64,000 nt of DNA from Brumimicrobium sp033722555 (GCA_033722555.1 JAWVYS010000007.1:1-64000); one strand, 5' to 3'; numbered from the stretch's first letter, positions 1 through 8,418 are shown. Made by a program: numbers and translations. Notes: generated from the letters alone by a model not told the origin.

Positions 1-2
1 GT

Positions 3-941
3 GAAAGAGGGTTAATCATCATTGATGGTGATGACTTGAGTCTGAAATCTTTGTTTGCTCCTGTAATAAGAAAGGAACTAAAGGAAGGTTTTTCCGGGAA
101 AGCGGTTCAGGAGCGAACCGATCGGTTGACCGAATCGGGATACAAGGCTCAGGTACATCCCCGAGAGATCAATCTTTTTTATATTGAAAAGGGAAGAAGG
201 GATAGAATTATTGCCGGAGATGATGGCGGTTTTGAGGTAGGAGAGGATCGCTTTTCGCGGGAACAGCTGGTAGAGCTTTTGGAGAAAGATCCGCAGAAAT
301 TTTCTCCCAATGTGGTGCTGCGTACTGTTTATCAAGAATATATACTTCCGAACATTTGTTATCTCGGCGGAGGAGGTGAAATGGCCTACTGGCTACAATT
401 GAAGTCCGTTTTCGATGAGATAGCACTTCCCTTCCCGGTAATTGCCGTGAGAAATTCAGTTCAGTGGTTTGATGAGTTGTCGCTAAAAAAAATGGACAAG
501 CTTAATCTTTCCCCCAAAGCCATGTTTAAGGATATGGAAGAGAACAAGAAAAAATATGTGCTTGAAAATGCCGAGGAAGAACTGGATTTTACAGAACTTG
601 AAAAAACAGGTGAGGAGCTGAAGAACAGGATGGAAGCTTTGATCTCTAAGGTGGACAAAGGGCTGAATGCTTATGCTCAAAGCGAATCCGTGAAAATTAG
701 CAAGCAAATGGAGCAGATCAAACAAAAAATGATTCGGCATCAGAAGAAGAAAAATGAGGAAGCCATGCAGCAGATTGAGAATCTGTATGAGCGGTTATTT
801 CCGGCTCAGGGGCTCCAGGAACGGTATGAAACCATTATACCTCTGATGGCAAGATACGGCAAGGAAGAATTGCTTGAGATACTTTATAAGTCCCTCGATC
901 CTTTTGAAAAGGATTTGATACTTTTATTGCAAACGGATTGA
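3..941 (+). CDS. bshC: Bacillithiol biosynthesis cysteine-adding enzyme BshC, C-terminal part (5' end outside window)
   Basis: BshC is the cytoplasmic enzyme that adds cysteine to glucosaminyl-malate in the last step of bacillithiol synthesis. The frame is open from base 3 with no stop upstream, so the gene enters from the left and only about 312 of the usual 520-540 residues are here. Family marks are the IIIDGDD stretch at the left edge followed by a KSLFAPVIRKEL-type segment, the Y-L-G-G-G-G-E-M-A-Y-W block, and a long helical coiled-coil (roughly residues 160-260 of the visible part) before the C-terminal helical tail. The TTG at 36 is not a real start because the reading frame and homology continue upstream. 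Bacillithiol genes are common in Bacteroidota. Confidence is high on family, and the missing N-terminus cannot be judged. Confidence 0.88.
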   Translation, partial: ERGLIIIDGDDLSLKSLFAPVIRKELKEGFSGKAVQERTDRLTESGYKAQVHPREINLFYIEKGRRDRIIAGDDGGFEVGEDRFSREQLVELLEKDPQKFSPNVVLRTVYQEYILPNICYLGGGGEMAYWLQLKSVFDEIALPFPVIAVRNSVQWFDELSLKKMDKLNLSPKAMFKDMEENKKKYVLENAEEELDFTELEKTGEELKNRMEALISKVDKGLNAYAQSESVKISKQMEQIKQKMIRHQKKKNEEAMQQIENLYERLFPAQGLQERYETIIPLMARYGKEELLEILYKSLDPFEKDLILLLQTD

Positions 942-987
942 ATTTCAGTGAGACGATAACTATTAATACCATTAAAATTTTTAAAAT

Positions 988-2028
988 ATGTATTCACCGG
1001 TAGTGTTAACAGGAGGAACAGGATACCTCGGATCCCATATCCTTATAGAATTGCTTAAGAAAGAATACGTGGTTCATTTAACCACGCGGGATGTGGAGCG
1101 AACAAAAAACAATGAATGGATCAAACGTTTGATGAATGAAAATCCAGGTCGACTCCATATTTTCCCCGGTGATCTCATGGATAAAGGAAGTTTTGACGAA
1201 GCCATGAAGGGGGCAAAAGGACTGATCCATGCGGCGAGTCCTTTTCTTATAGACAATGTTAAGGATCCCAAAAAAGAGCTCATTGAACCTGCTGTGAAGG
1301 GGACAAGCAATGTGCTTCATGCAGCTGAAAAAGCCGGAACTGTGGAGAAAGTGGTTTTAACCTCCAGTGTGGCTGCCGTTCATGGCGATGCGATAGACAT
1401 AAAGGAATGTGATGAGGGGGTGTTTTCGGAAAAGCACTGGAATACTTCAAGCAGTATTTCTCATCAGCCCTATTCCTATTCAAAAGTAACAGCAGAGAAA
1501 GAGGCGTGGGCTATTAACAAAGGTAAATCGTGGAAACTTGTGACCATCAATCCCGGTTTTATAATTGGTCCGGCTGTAGTGAAAAGAACGGATTCTGCAA
1601 GTATAAAACTGATCAAAGGAATGTTAAGCGGGGAATTTAAGACCGGTGTTCCTGATCTGCATTTTGTGATGGTTGATGTGAGAGATGTGGCCCGTGCACA
1701 CGTTCTTGCTCTTGAGAACAATACTGCCAAAGGCCGTTTTATCTGTGCATCTGAACCTATGAGTATGTGGGATGTTGCAAAGATTCTCAAGCAAGAAGTA
1801 GGCGGTAAATACACCCGATTGCCTAAGCGTAAGTTGCCCCATTTTCTAACCTATTTGCTCGGTCCGTTTATGGCTGATCTTACCTGGAAATACCTTCGAA
1901 GGAATCTGGGAATCCCGGTTTATGTGGATAACAGTAAGATCAAAGAAACACTCGGCATTGAATTCCGTCCGATGAATGAAACTTTGAGGGATCATGCCGA
2001 GCAGCTTGAAAGGGATGGGTTGGTGTGA
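988..2028 (+). CDS. NAD(P)-dependent extended SDR reductase, dihydroflavonol-4-reductase-like
   Basis: A 346-residue extended short-chain dehydrogenase. The Rossmann glycine motif TGGTGYLG is at residues 8-15, a TSS segment with the catalytic serine lies near 125, and the YxxxK active-site pair is Y162/K166. The pattern of a reductase acting on an aldehyde, ketone or 4-reductase type substrate (GDLMDKGSF, HAASPF, NPGFIIGP) fits the dihydroflavonol-reductase/anthocyanidin-reductase group rather than sugar epimerases. The substrate cannot be told. The gene stands alone, about 45 bp after bshC, and is followed by a 520-bp repeat-filled spacer. Length is normal for the group. Confidence 0.8.
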   Translation: MYSPVVLTGGTGYLGSHILIELLKKEYVVHLTTRDVERTKNNEWIKRLMNENPGRLHIFPGDLMDKGSFDEAMKGAKGLIHAASPFLIDNVKDPKKELIEPAVKGTSNVLHAAEKAGTVEKVVLTSSVAAVHGDAIDIKECDEGVFSEKHWNTSSSISHQPYSYSKVTAEKEAWAINKGKSWKLVTINPGFIIGPAVVKRTDSASIKLIKGMLSGEFKTGVPDLHFVMVDVRDVARAHVLALENNTAKGRFICASEPMSMWDVAKILKQEVGGKYTRLPKRKLPHFLTYLLGPFMADLTWKYLRRNLGIPVYVDNSKIKETLGIEFRPMNETLRDHAEQLERDGLV

Positions 2029-2045
2029 TGGGAAGATTTGGTTTT

Positions 2046-2145
2046 TGGCTATTGGCCATTGGCTATTGGCCTTTAGCTTTTGGCTTCCCGACGCTTCACT
2101 TCGTTTCGGTCGGGATTACTCACTGACGCTCTTCGAGGTCAGGAT
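2046..2145 (+). repeat. Three-hairpin interspersed repeat, copy A (head plus hairpins 1-2)
   Basis: The copy opens with a run of TTGGCTATTGGCC-like 9-13 bp words (2046-2086). Hairpin 1 follows (CCCGAC at 2087-2092 pairing with GTCGGG at 2109-2114), then hairpin 2 (CTGAC at 2123-2127 with GTCAG at 2138-2142). The same layout recurs at 5525-5662 and, more decayed, at 39573-39672. It starts just after the SDR gene stop. There is no U-run, so it is not a simple intrinsic terminator. Confidence 0.75.
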
Positions 2146-2158
2146 AAACCGCTGACGA

Positions 2159-2289
2159 GCCCTGACGCTTCACGGTGTTTCGGTCAGGATTCCTCACTGA
2201 CGCTCTTCGAGGTCAGGATAAATTCCGTCACACCACGATGACTCGTGGTTATCTCATTTATTCGATTATGTTCAGTAGAACTGAACAAT
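2159..2289 (+). repeat. Three-hairpin interspersed repeat, copy B (all hairpins)
   Basis: This copy is directly downstream of copy A. Hairpin 1 is CCTGAC (2161-2166) with GTCAGG (2183-2188). Compared with copy A both arms changed together (C:G to T:A). Hairpin 2 is CTGAC (2197-2201) with GTCAG (2212-2216). Hairpin 3 is the perfect palindrome ACCACGA-TGAC-TCGTGGT at 2232-2249. A further inverted pair GTTCAG/CTGAAC (2270-2275, 2281-2286) ends the unit. Confidence 0.75.
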
Positions 2290-2347
2290 CCGTCGATTAG
2301 CTATCGCTATCGAGACAAGCTCAGGAACTCCGCTGTCAGGACTAGTT

Positions 2348-2412
2348 CGATCACACCACGATGACTCGTGGTTATCTCAATTATTCGATTAGGTTCAATA
2401 GATCTGAACAGT
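2348..2412 (+). repeat. Three-hairpin repeat, copy C (tail only, direct duplication of 2225-2289)
   Basis: Bases 2351-2412 repeat 2228-2289 with a 123-bp offset. The first 29 bases are identical, including the ACCACGA/TCGTGGT palindrome, and only scattered changes follow. Hairpins 1 and 2 are missing. Together with copies A and B it fills most of the 521-bp spacer between the SDR gene and the J-domain gene; nothing else is visible there. Confidence 0.72.
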
Positions 2413-2549
2413 TTCAGGAAGTTTGAATGAAAAAAGAATTTCTTTATTATTTTAGCCATCGAAAAATTAGGACCGCCTGATGAGTGCATTTGAATACCCT
2501 TTCTTTCCCAGCATGCTGATTGTCGTAACGGTAATCGCTATGAACCGAA

Positions 2550-3392
2550 ATGTATTTGTCCTTTATCCACAAGCTTCCTTATCCAAAACGAGCGATGGGA
2601 TTTGATGATGAATATACCGGATTCGAATGGGCGATGTTCTTCATTATAGGACTTCCTTTTATATTACTCATTTTATACACTGTATTCAGGGTTTTCCGGT
2701 TGCTTATCCTTGAATATTTCTTTGGTATAAAGCCTTTTTCTGAAGCATTTAAGCCTACCCCGGAAAATGTTAAATATGCGTTCCTGGTGCTTGGTTGGCA
2801 TATGTCTATTTCAGAGATCGATGAGATGAATCATCAAACAAAATATCTTTTCCGATATCTTCAACGACTTTATCCTGCCACTCCGAGGATAGAGTATGAT
2901 TCAGTACTCAGATTACATACGTATCACCCTGATCCTGTGCTGGTTTTAAAGTGGTTTGAACGGGCACTCCCGGAGGAAAAACACATCGAGGTGGTTGATT
3001 TTCTTGTGGATCTTGCCTTTTACAACGATTATCTTCATCCCAAAGAAAAATCACTGATTTACATGGCCGGCAGAATTTTGAAGATACCGGAGGGAGAGAT
3101 GCGTTCACTCTTCGAAATTCGGTACCAACGACAACGTGAACGTCAGCAACAGAGGAGTTCGGCATTGAATGCTGTGAGCCAGGCATCAAAGAAAGAAACC
3201 GCCTTAAAAATCCTTGGTATAACCGAAGAAAATCCGGATTTTGCGACCGTTAAGAAGGTATACAGGAATCTTGCGAAGAAACATCATCCCGACGTCTATG
3301 TGGGAGCATCCAATGCTGAGAAAAAACTAGCAGGAGAACGTTTTGCTTCTATCAATAAAGCCTATGAATATCTTGAAGAAATTTTGAAGTAA
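2550..3392 (+). CDS. Membrane-anchored J-domain protein (DnaJ-like co-chaperone)
   Basis: A 280-residue protein with one or two hydrophobic segments at about 28-52. A helical middle region (about 75-190) has the look of a TerB/tellurite-resistance-type domain, and a C-terminal J domain covers about 217-280 with the HPD triad at 246-248. J domains stimulate the ATPase of DnaK, so the protein probably recruits DnaK to the inner face of the membrane. The start at 2550 is uncertain; an ATG at 2595 (residue 16) would also leave the transmembrane segment intact. It lies 6 bp before the PrsW-type protease gene and is probably co-transcribed with it. A similar architecture is encoded at 29897-30694. 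Confidence 0.75.
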   Translation: MYLSFIHKLPYPKRAMGFDDEYTGFEWAMFFIIGLPFILLILYTVFRVFRLLILEYFFGIKPFSEAFKPTPENVKYAFLVLGWHMSISEIDEMNHQTKYLFRYLQRLYPATPRIEYDSVLRLHTYHPDPVLVLKWFERALPEEKHIEVVDFLVDLAFYNDYLHPKEKSLIYMAGRILKIPEGEMRSLFEIRYQRQRERQQQRSSALNAVSQASKKETALKILGITEENPDFATVKKVYRNLAKKHHPDVYVGASNAEKKLAGERFASINKAYEYLEEILK

Positions 3393-3398
3393 TCGTTT

Positions 3399-5483
3399 AT
3401 GTTCGGAATGATCCTACTTATATTAATGACTGCGCTGATCGTTCTTTTCTATCCACGGAATTCCCGAAATCAAAGGACCTTTAAGGGATGGATCAAAACA
3501 TACAGAATTCCGATTATTCTTACCCTAACCATTGTTATTCCTCTGCTAATGATGAACCTGTTTTTCAGACACAGGCCTCTAGGTTTTGAGGAAAGACTTG
3601 AACTCCTGGATAGGTATGGTCAGGAAGCTGAGGAAAATGAAGCGTTTATAGATTATGTTCGTTATCGGTTCGAAGATCCTTCCGTTCAGTTGAGGTATGT
3701 CGATTATTACCTGAACAATTACCTCAATGATTTTTCCTGTCGTGCCATTCACTTCTGGTTCAAAGATAATTTGTCAAATGCCGGACGACTTGCTCGAATT
3801 TATGCTGATTATCGGTGTAAGCCAAAGAGTATTCTGAAGGCAGATCTTGACAAATTCGCCGATACCCTGGCGACGATTAATTTTATGAAAGGACTACAGT
3901 ATGCGGAGAAAGGTCAACACGAAAAAGCGGTCGAGGCCTTTTCGAAGGAGATAGTCACTAATCCTGCATTTACACTTTCTTACGAAGCGCTTATCCGTTC
4001 TCTTTATGAATCGGATATTACAGCATTCAAGGAATATTTAAATAGTCCGGAGGGGCTCGAATCCATTCCCGGAGAAGTTTTCAGGGAGTATCATTACAGG
4101 CAGGGCAACTGGCTTTCGTATTATCAGTCCATATTCTTTCACCGAATTTTAACCAGTGATTTGCCGGTCGTTTTAAGCGCTTTTCTCGTTTCCTTTGTAT
4201 GGCTCTATTATCTCAGGATGATGGATATCTACCGCAGGGAGAAATGGGTACACGTCGGAATCGTTTTTCTTCTCGGAGGGATATTCAGCATTTTTTGTAT
4301 TCCTATCTATGATTACTTCCATTTTGAAAGGAATTTTTATCTCACCGGAGATGGCTGGAATGACTTTGTGTATAGCACAGTTGTTATCGGCGGAGGAGAG
4401 GAGCTGGTTAAGGCGATACCCTGGTTTGCTTTTGGTCTGATCACCAGGAAATTCAGAGAACCTTTTGATTATATCCTTTACGCTTCGGCATCTGCGCTCG
4501 GATTTGCATTTATAGAAAATCTCATCTACCTGGAAAGGTATGACAATATCGTTTTGCGCGCAATGATGAGTGCAGTATTCCATATGTTTTGCGGATGTAT
4601 CGTGGCCTACGGTTTGATTCTTGCACGATACAGGTTGAAGAATGATAATGCCTTAAAAATGGGAGCTGTCATACTCGGTTTTGCACTGGCTGTTTTCTCA
4701 CACGGTTTTTATGATTTCTGGCTGATCAGTGATGCAGTTACCGATTATGCTTTTGTAACATTTTTGTTCTTTATTCTCTCGGTTCATATCTGGTTTTATT
4801 TTAAAAATAACGCCATGAATCATTCACCTTATTTTCAGGGTAATCAGTTTTTCAACATACAGTATCAAACCGATATCCTGTTCGTTTCATTTATTGGGCT
4901 CTTAATGTATGAATACGTGCTTCTCAGTCTTGATTTTGGGGCATATAACGTTAATTATTTCTTTTACCGTGAGATTCTCTTTGTAGGATTATTTCTGCTT
5001 TATTTACAAATACAACTTAACAATTTTAAAATCAAGCATAAGGTCTGGAGAAAGCTGTCCTTTACGCACTTAATTCCTTCATTCTTTACACGGAATGACT
5101 GGATTGAACAAGATTCCGCATGGATGGATCACCTTCCGAATAACCGAGATCTTTCCGGGCTGGAATTGCGTCTTTTTGCACCTAAATCGAACAAATATAT
5201 TGGTTCACGACTACCTGTTTCGGGCTATTTAGTGAGACGGATACGTGTTAGCGGTAACCCTTACTGGTATATTTTTAAACTGAACACTCCACTCAATTAC
5301 CCAGGCTATGTAACGGATTTCATCATTGTAAAGAACAAAAATCCGTATGAAAATTTACGAATGTCGAAAATTGAGATTTATTTCATGTTAGTTCCCGACC
5401 GCAGAATAATCAATGGAGAACCTGAAATATCTGATTTGAGGTATGCAGGAAGGGCTTATTCCATGCCAATAGGGAAGGATTAA
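3399..5483 (+). CDS. PrsW-family intramembrane metalloprotease with N-terminal TPR-like region
   Basis: A 694-residue multi-spanning membrane protein. Conserved PrsW/CPBP-type motifs are visible: EExxK with E334-E335, FIEN with E373, H395 in a helix, and HxxxD with H435 and D439. The first about 240 residues hold one membrane span followed by a soluble segment including a TPR-like repeat (GLQYAEKGQHEKAVEAFSKE). Residues after about 460 add more spans and a C-terminal cytoplasmic tail. PrsW proteases cleave anti-sigma factors or other membrane proteins in some bacteria; the substrate here is unknown. The gene follows the J-domain gene by 6 bp, which suggests joint membrane protein quality control or signalling. 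Confidence 0.75.
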   Translation: MFGMILLILMTALIVLFYPRNSRNQRTFKGWIKTYRIPIILTLTIVIPLLMMNLFFRHRPLGFEERLELLDRYGQEAEENEAFIDYVRYRFEDPSVQLRYVDYYLNNYLNDFSCRAIHFWFKDNLSNAGRLARIYADYRCKPKSILKADLDKFADTLATINFMKGLQYAEKGQHEKAVEAFSKEIVTNPAFTLSYEALIRSLYESDITAFKEYLNSPEGLESIPGEVFREYHYRQGNWLSYYQSIFFHRILTSDLPVVLSAFLVSFVWLYYLRMMDIYRREKWVHVGIVFLLGGIFSIFCIPIYDYFHFERNFYLTGDGWNDFVYSTVVIGGGEELVKAIPWFAFGLITRKFREPFDYILYASASALGFAFIENLIYLERYDNIVLRAMMSAVFHMFCGCIVAYGLILARYRLKNDNALKMGAVILGFALAVFSHGFYDFWLISDAVTDYAFVTFLFFILSVHIWFYFKNNAMNHSPYFQGNQFFNIQYQTDILFVSFIGLLMYEYVLLSLDFGAYNVNYFFYREILFVGLFLLYLQIQLNNFKIKHKVWRKLSFTHLIPSFFTRNDWIEQDSAWMDHLPNNRDLSGLELRLFAPKSNKYIGSRLPVSGYLVRRIRVSGNPYWYIFKLNTPLNYPGYVTDFIIVKNKNPYENLRMSKIEIYFMLVPDRRIINGEPEISDLRYAGRAYSMPIGKD

Positions 5484-5524
5484 GTTTGAAATCCGGACGA
5501 TCCTTTTTTTTGGATGAATGGTTG

Positions 5525-5662
5525 AGGTTGGTTGTTGGCTATTAGCTGTTAGCTGTTGGCTTCCTGACGCTCCACTGCGTTCCGGTCGGCATTACTCACT
5601 GACGCTCTTCGAGGTCAGGACAGGTTCGACTACGTCACGATAAATCGTGACTGTCTCATTGC
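5525..5662 (+). repeat. Three-hairpin interspersed repeat, copy D
   Basis: Head words TTGGCTATTAGCTGTTAGC (5535-5560) are followed by hairpin 1 (CCTGAC 5563-5568 with GTCGG 5585-5589, one G-T pair), hairpin 2 (CTGAC 5599-5603, GTCAG 5614-5618) and hairpin 3. Hairpin 3 is GTCACGAT-AA-ATCGTGAC at 5634-5651, a perfect 8-bp stem whose sequence differs from that of copies B and C. It lies between the PrsW-type gene and rluE. Confidence 0.75.
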
Positions 5663-5705
5663 TTTGAGGGTTTAACATTGCGATATATTTTTACAGAGGA
5701 ATGCT

Positions 5706-5713
5706 TATTTTTG
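5706..5713 (+). promoter_or_regulatory. -7 box TATTTTTG in front of rluE
   Basis: It matches the Bacteroidota TAnnTTTG consensus. It ends 4 bp before the ATG at 5718, which would put the transcript start at or next to the start codon. A TTG at 5678-5680 is a possible -33 element but the spacing (25 bp) is long. Confidence 0.4.
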
Positions 5714-5717
5714 GGCT

Positions 5718-6293
5718 ATGGAAGGATTTAAGTATTACGCGGTTTTTAAGCCTTTCGATATGCTGAGCCAGTTTACGGGCGAGCCGGGAGATTCCTTGCT
5801 GGGGGACCTGCATAAATTTCCGAAGGATGTCTATCCGGTTGGTCGGCTGGATAAGGACAGTGAGGGACTTTTACTACTGACAAATGATAATCGGTTTAAG
5901 AACCGACTGCTTGATCCAAAATATAAAACACCGAAAACTTATTATGTACAGGTGGACGGAGCGATCACCGCTGAAGCGGTCACAAAGCTTTCCGAAGGCA
6001 GTATCCATATCAAACATAAAGGAAAAAATTACCGGGTGGCTCCTGCTGTTTGTCGAGCTATTGCTGATCCCGACTTTCCGGAACGGAGTAAACCCATTCG
6101 CTTCAGAAAGAATATTCCTACGAGTTGGATTGCGCTCACCATTGGAGAAGGGAAAAACAGACAAGTGCGAAAAATGACTGCTGCAGCAGGTTTTCCTACT
6201 CTTCGGTTGGTTCGCTTTCGTATAGGGAATCTTGACCTTGGTTCAATGCAACCGGGCGAGGTAAGAGAAATACGCCCGGATCAGGTTTTATAA
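5718..6293 (+). CDS. rluE: 23S rRNA pseudouridine synthase, RluE-like (RsuA family)
   Basis: A 191-residue RsuA/RluE-type pseudouridine synthase. The catalytic aspartate is D45 in GRLDKDSEGLLLLTND. The KTYYVQVDG strand and the terminal GKNRQVRKM motif are typical. There is no N-terminal S4 domain, which separates RluE-like from RsuA/RluB/RluF proteins. In E. coli RluE modifies U2457 of 23S rRNA; the same role is inferred here. The start is the only ATG that leaves the KPFDML core intact, and no Shine-Dalgarno sequence precedes it. Confidence 0.85.
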   Translation: MEGFKYYAVFKPFDMLSQFTGEPGDSLLGDLHKFPKDVYPVGRLDKDSEGLLLLTNDNRFKNRLLDPKYKTPKTYYVQVDGAITAEAVTKLSEGSIHIKHKGKNYRVAPAVCRAIADPDFPERSKPIRFRKNIPTSWIALTIGEGKNRQVRKMTAAAGFPTLRLVRFRIGNLDLGSMQPGEVREIRPDQVL

Positions 6294-6418
6294 AACCTGC
6301 GGCTCCGCATTGAAGACTAGTTGGTAAAATATATTCTGACACTCAAATTATTTCTATTTTTACCGCCGAAAGGATAGTTGTTAACTTATCCATAGAAAAA
6401 TTGATTAAGGATAATCGT

Positions 6419-6739
6419 ATGAAATATATTTCCGTTCAAGCGCTTCACCTTGCCTTATCTGAAGATCCCAACTTTCAGTTAATCGACGTTCGGGAACTTT
6501 ATGAATATCAGATTTGTAAGTTGCCCTCGCAGCACATCCCTATGGCTGAAATCCCTTCAAGGGTAAAGGAAATAGATGCTGCGAAATCGGTGTGCGTGAT
6601 GTGTAAATCCGGCAAACGGGCTGCAGCGGTTGCAAACCTGTTGGAAACCGATTACGGATTTACCGATGTTTGGGTGGTAGATGGCGGAATAATCGCTTAT
6701 GCCGAGCAAATTGATCCCAATTTAGAGATTTATCCATGA
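6419..6739 (+). CDS. Rhodanese-like domain protein
   Basis: A single rhodanese domain of 106 residues with the LIDVRE entry motif and an active-site loop C-K-S-G-K-R, catalytic Cys at residue 62. Single-domain rhodaneses move sulfane sulfur between cysteine persulfides. The ATG at 6419 is preferred over an in-frame TTG at 6401 because homology begins at KYISVQ. Its stop overlaps the start of the next gene by 4 bp (ATGA), so the two are translationally coupled. Confidence 0.82.
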   Translation: MKYISVQALHLALSEDPNFQLIDVRELYEYQICKLPSQHIPMAEIPSRVKEIDAAKSVCVMCKSGKRAAAVANLLETDYGFTDVWVVDGGIIAYAEQIDPNLEIYP

Positions 6740-7668
6740 AAAACCGAAATTTCAGAGAATACCTTCAGATCTCCCTGAAGGGAGTTGCGATGGGAGCTGC
6801 CGATGTAGTTCCCGGAGTTTCAGGAGGAACCATAGCATTTATTACAGGAATCTACGAGGAACTTATAGACAGTCTGAGCAATATTAATTTTCAGGCACTC
6901 AAAATTTTGACCACGGGCGGAATTAAGAAATTCTGGCAACATGTCAATGGGAATTTTTTTGTGGCCTTATTCGCAGGTATTATTTTAAGCATAATATCGT
7001 TGGCTCGGCTTGTGACCTATTTGCTGGAATATCATCCTGTGCTTCTCTGGTCATTTTTTTTCGGACTCGTTCTTGCGAGTGCCCTTCTGATTCTGAAAAC
7101 CGTTCCAATGAAGAATTTCCTCAATATTATAGGGGTTACAATAGGAGCGGTGATAGCCGGATATATTTCATCCATCGAGGTGACGGCCACAGGAGGAGAT
7201 AACTGGTATATAATCATGAGTGGCGCAATAGCCATTTGTGCTATGATACTTCCCGGAATCAGCGGAGCATTTATCCTTGTTTTGCTCGGCTCCTACGATA
7301 TCGTCCTAACGGGTCTTAGAGAAATGAACTTCAAGATCATCTCATTTTTTGTGTTGGGATGTCTAATCGGGTTATTGTCCTTCAGTAAATTGCTTAAATA
7401 TTTATTCAACCATTACAAGAATTTTGTTTTAGCCTTACTTTCCGGTTTTCTTTTTGGTTCGCTAATCAAGATCTGGCCCTGGAAGAATCAGGTAGGTGAG
7501 GAGCCTTTGATCGTTCATTCGGACGGTCGGGAAGAGTGGATGCTGACCAATGTCTGGCCCGCTAATTATGGGGGTGAGCCTCATTTATGGGGAGCTATCT
7601 TACTCGCAATCGTTGGTTTGGCCCTTGTCCTTGTTATGGGACGAATAGAGCCAAAACCGAGGAATTAA
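6736..7668 (+). CDS. DUF368 family membrane protein (PopT-type undecaprenyl phosphate translocase)
   Basis: A 310-residue polytopic membrane protein. The N-terminal segment KGVAMGAADVVPGVSGGT and the internal GISGAFILVLLGSYD repeat are the two glycine/proline re-entrant motifs of the DUF368 family. Members called PopT recycle undecaprenyl phosphate across the cytoplasmic membrane, the carrier lipid of cell-wall and surface polysaccharide synthesis. That function is taken from the family and not shown here. The gene overlaps the rhodanese gene by 4 bp and is followed 16 bp later by aroE, so rhodanese, DUF368 and aroE probably form one operon. Confidence 0.82.
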   Translation: MKNRNFREYLQISLKGVAMGAADVVPGVSGGTIAFITGIYEELIDSLSNINFQALKILTTGGIKKFWQHVNGNFFVALFAGIILSIISLARLVTYLLEYHPVLLWSFFFGLVLASALLILKTVPMKNFLNIIGVTIGAVIAGYISSIEVTATGGDNWYIIMSGAIAICAMILPGISGAFILVLLGSYDIVLTGLREMNFKIISFFVLGCLIGLLSFSKLLKYLFNHYKNFVLALLSGFLFGSLIKIWPWKNQVGEEPLIVHSDGREEWMLTNVWPANYGGEPHLWGAILLAIVGLALVLVMGRIEPKPRN

Positions 7669-7684
7669 CAGAAATTATCAGAAA

Positions 7685-8416
7685 ATGCGCTCATTTGGAC
7701 TCATCGGTAAAAAGCTTGATCATTCTTTCTCAAAGAAATATTTTGAAGAGAAGTTCGAGAAGCAGAACATCGATGCGCAATATGTGAATATTGAATTGTC
7801 GCGGATCGAAGATTTTCCGGTTTGGTTGAAAGATCATGAGCACTGGGAAGGATTAAACGTTACGGTTCCCTATAAAGAAACTGTAATTCCTTATCTCGAT
7901 GCTTTGAGTGATACTGCGGTGGAAATAGGTGCCGTGAATACCATTTCTTTTGAAAATGACCGTTTGATCGGGCACAATACAGATGCTTACGGATTTCGTC
8001 AGGCGATTAAGCCGTTTTTACGAAATGTACATGAGCGAGCACTTATTTTAGGCACGGGAGGAGCTGCAAAGGCTGTGGCCTATGTACTTAAAAGTCTTGG
8101 TATTGAAGTTTCCTATTTATCCAGGAATCAAACCGGTGTAAATATTTTCTCCTACGAGGATGCCAATGCACATATGGTAAATGCATTTAAAATGATCGTT
8201 AATACAACCCCTGTCGGGATGTTTCCGGCAGTCGGTGAAAAACCCACTTTTCCTGTAGGCCTGTGCGGTGAAGATCATTTTGTGGTCGATCTGATTTATA
8301 ACCCGGAAGAGACTGTGTTTCTTAAAGAAGCGTCTGAGGCTGGAGCAGACACCATGAACGGTTTGTCCATGTTGAAACATCAGGCCGACAAAGCCTGGGA
8401 AATATGGAATGCATAA
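7685..8416 (+). CDS. aroE: Shikimate dehydrogenase
   Basis: AroE reduces 3-dehydroshikimate to shikimate with NADPH (aromatic amino-acid pathway). The 243-residue protein has the substrate motif SFSKKYF, catalytic K64 in VTVPYKE, N98-T99-D100 with the catalytic Asp, the nucleotide loop GTGGAAKA, the NTTPVGM strand, and the C-terminal GLSMLKHQA. It is slightly shorter than E. coli AroE, as is usual in Bacteroidota. The other chorismate gene in the window, aroC, is 6 kb away and not in the same operon. Confidence 0.93.
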   Translation: MRSFGLIGKKLDHSFSKKYFEEKFEKQNIDAQYVNIELSRIEDFPVWLKDHEHWEGLNVTVPYKETVIPYLDALSDTAVEIGAVNTISFENDRLIGHNTDAYGFRQAIKPFLRNVHERALILGTGGAAKAVAYVLKSLGIEVSYLSRNQTGVNIFSYEDANAHMVNAFKMIVNTTPVGMFPAVGEKPTFPVGLCGEDHFVVDLIYNPEETVFLKEASEAGADTMNGLSMLKHQADKAWEIWNA

Positions 8417-8418
8417 GC

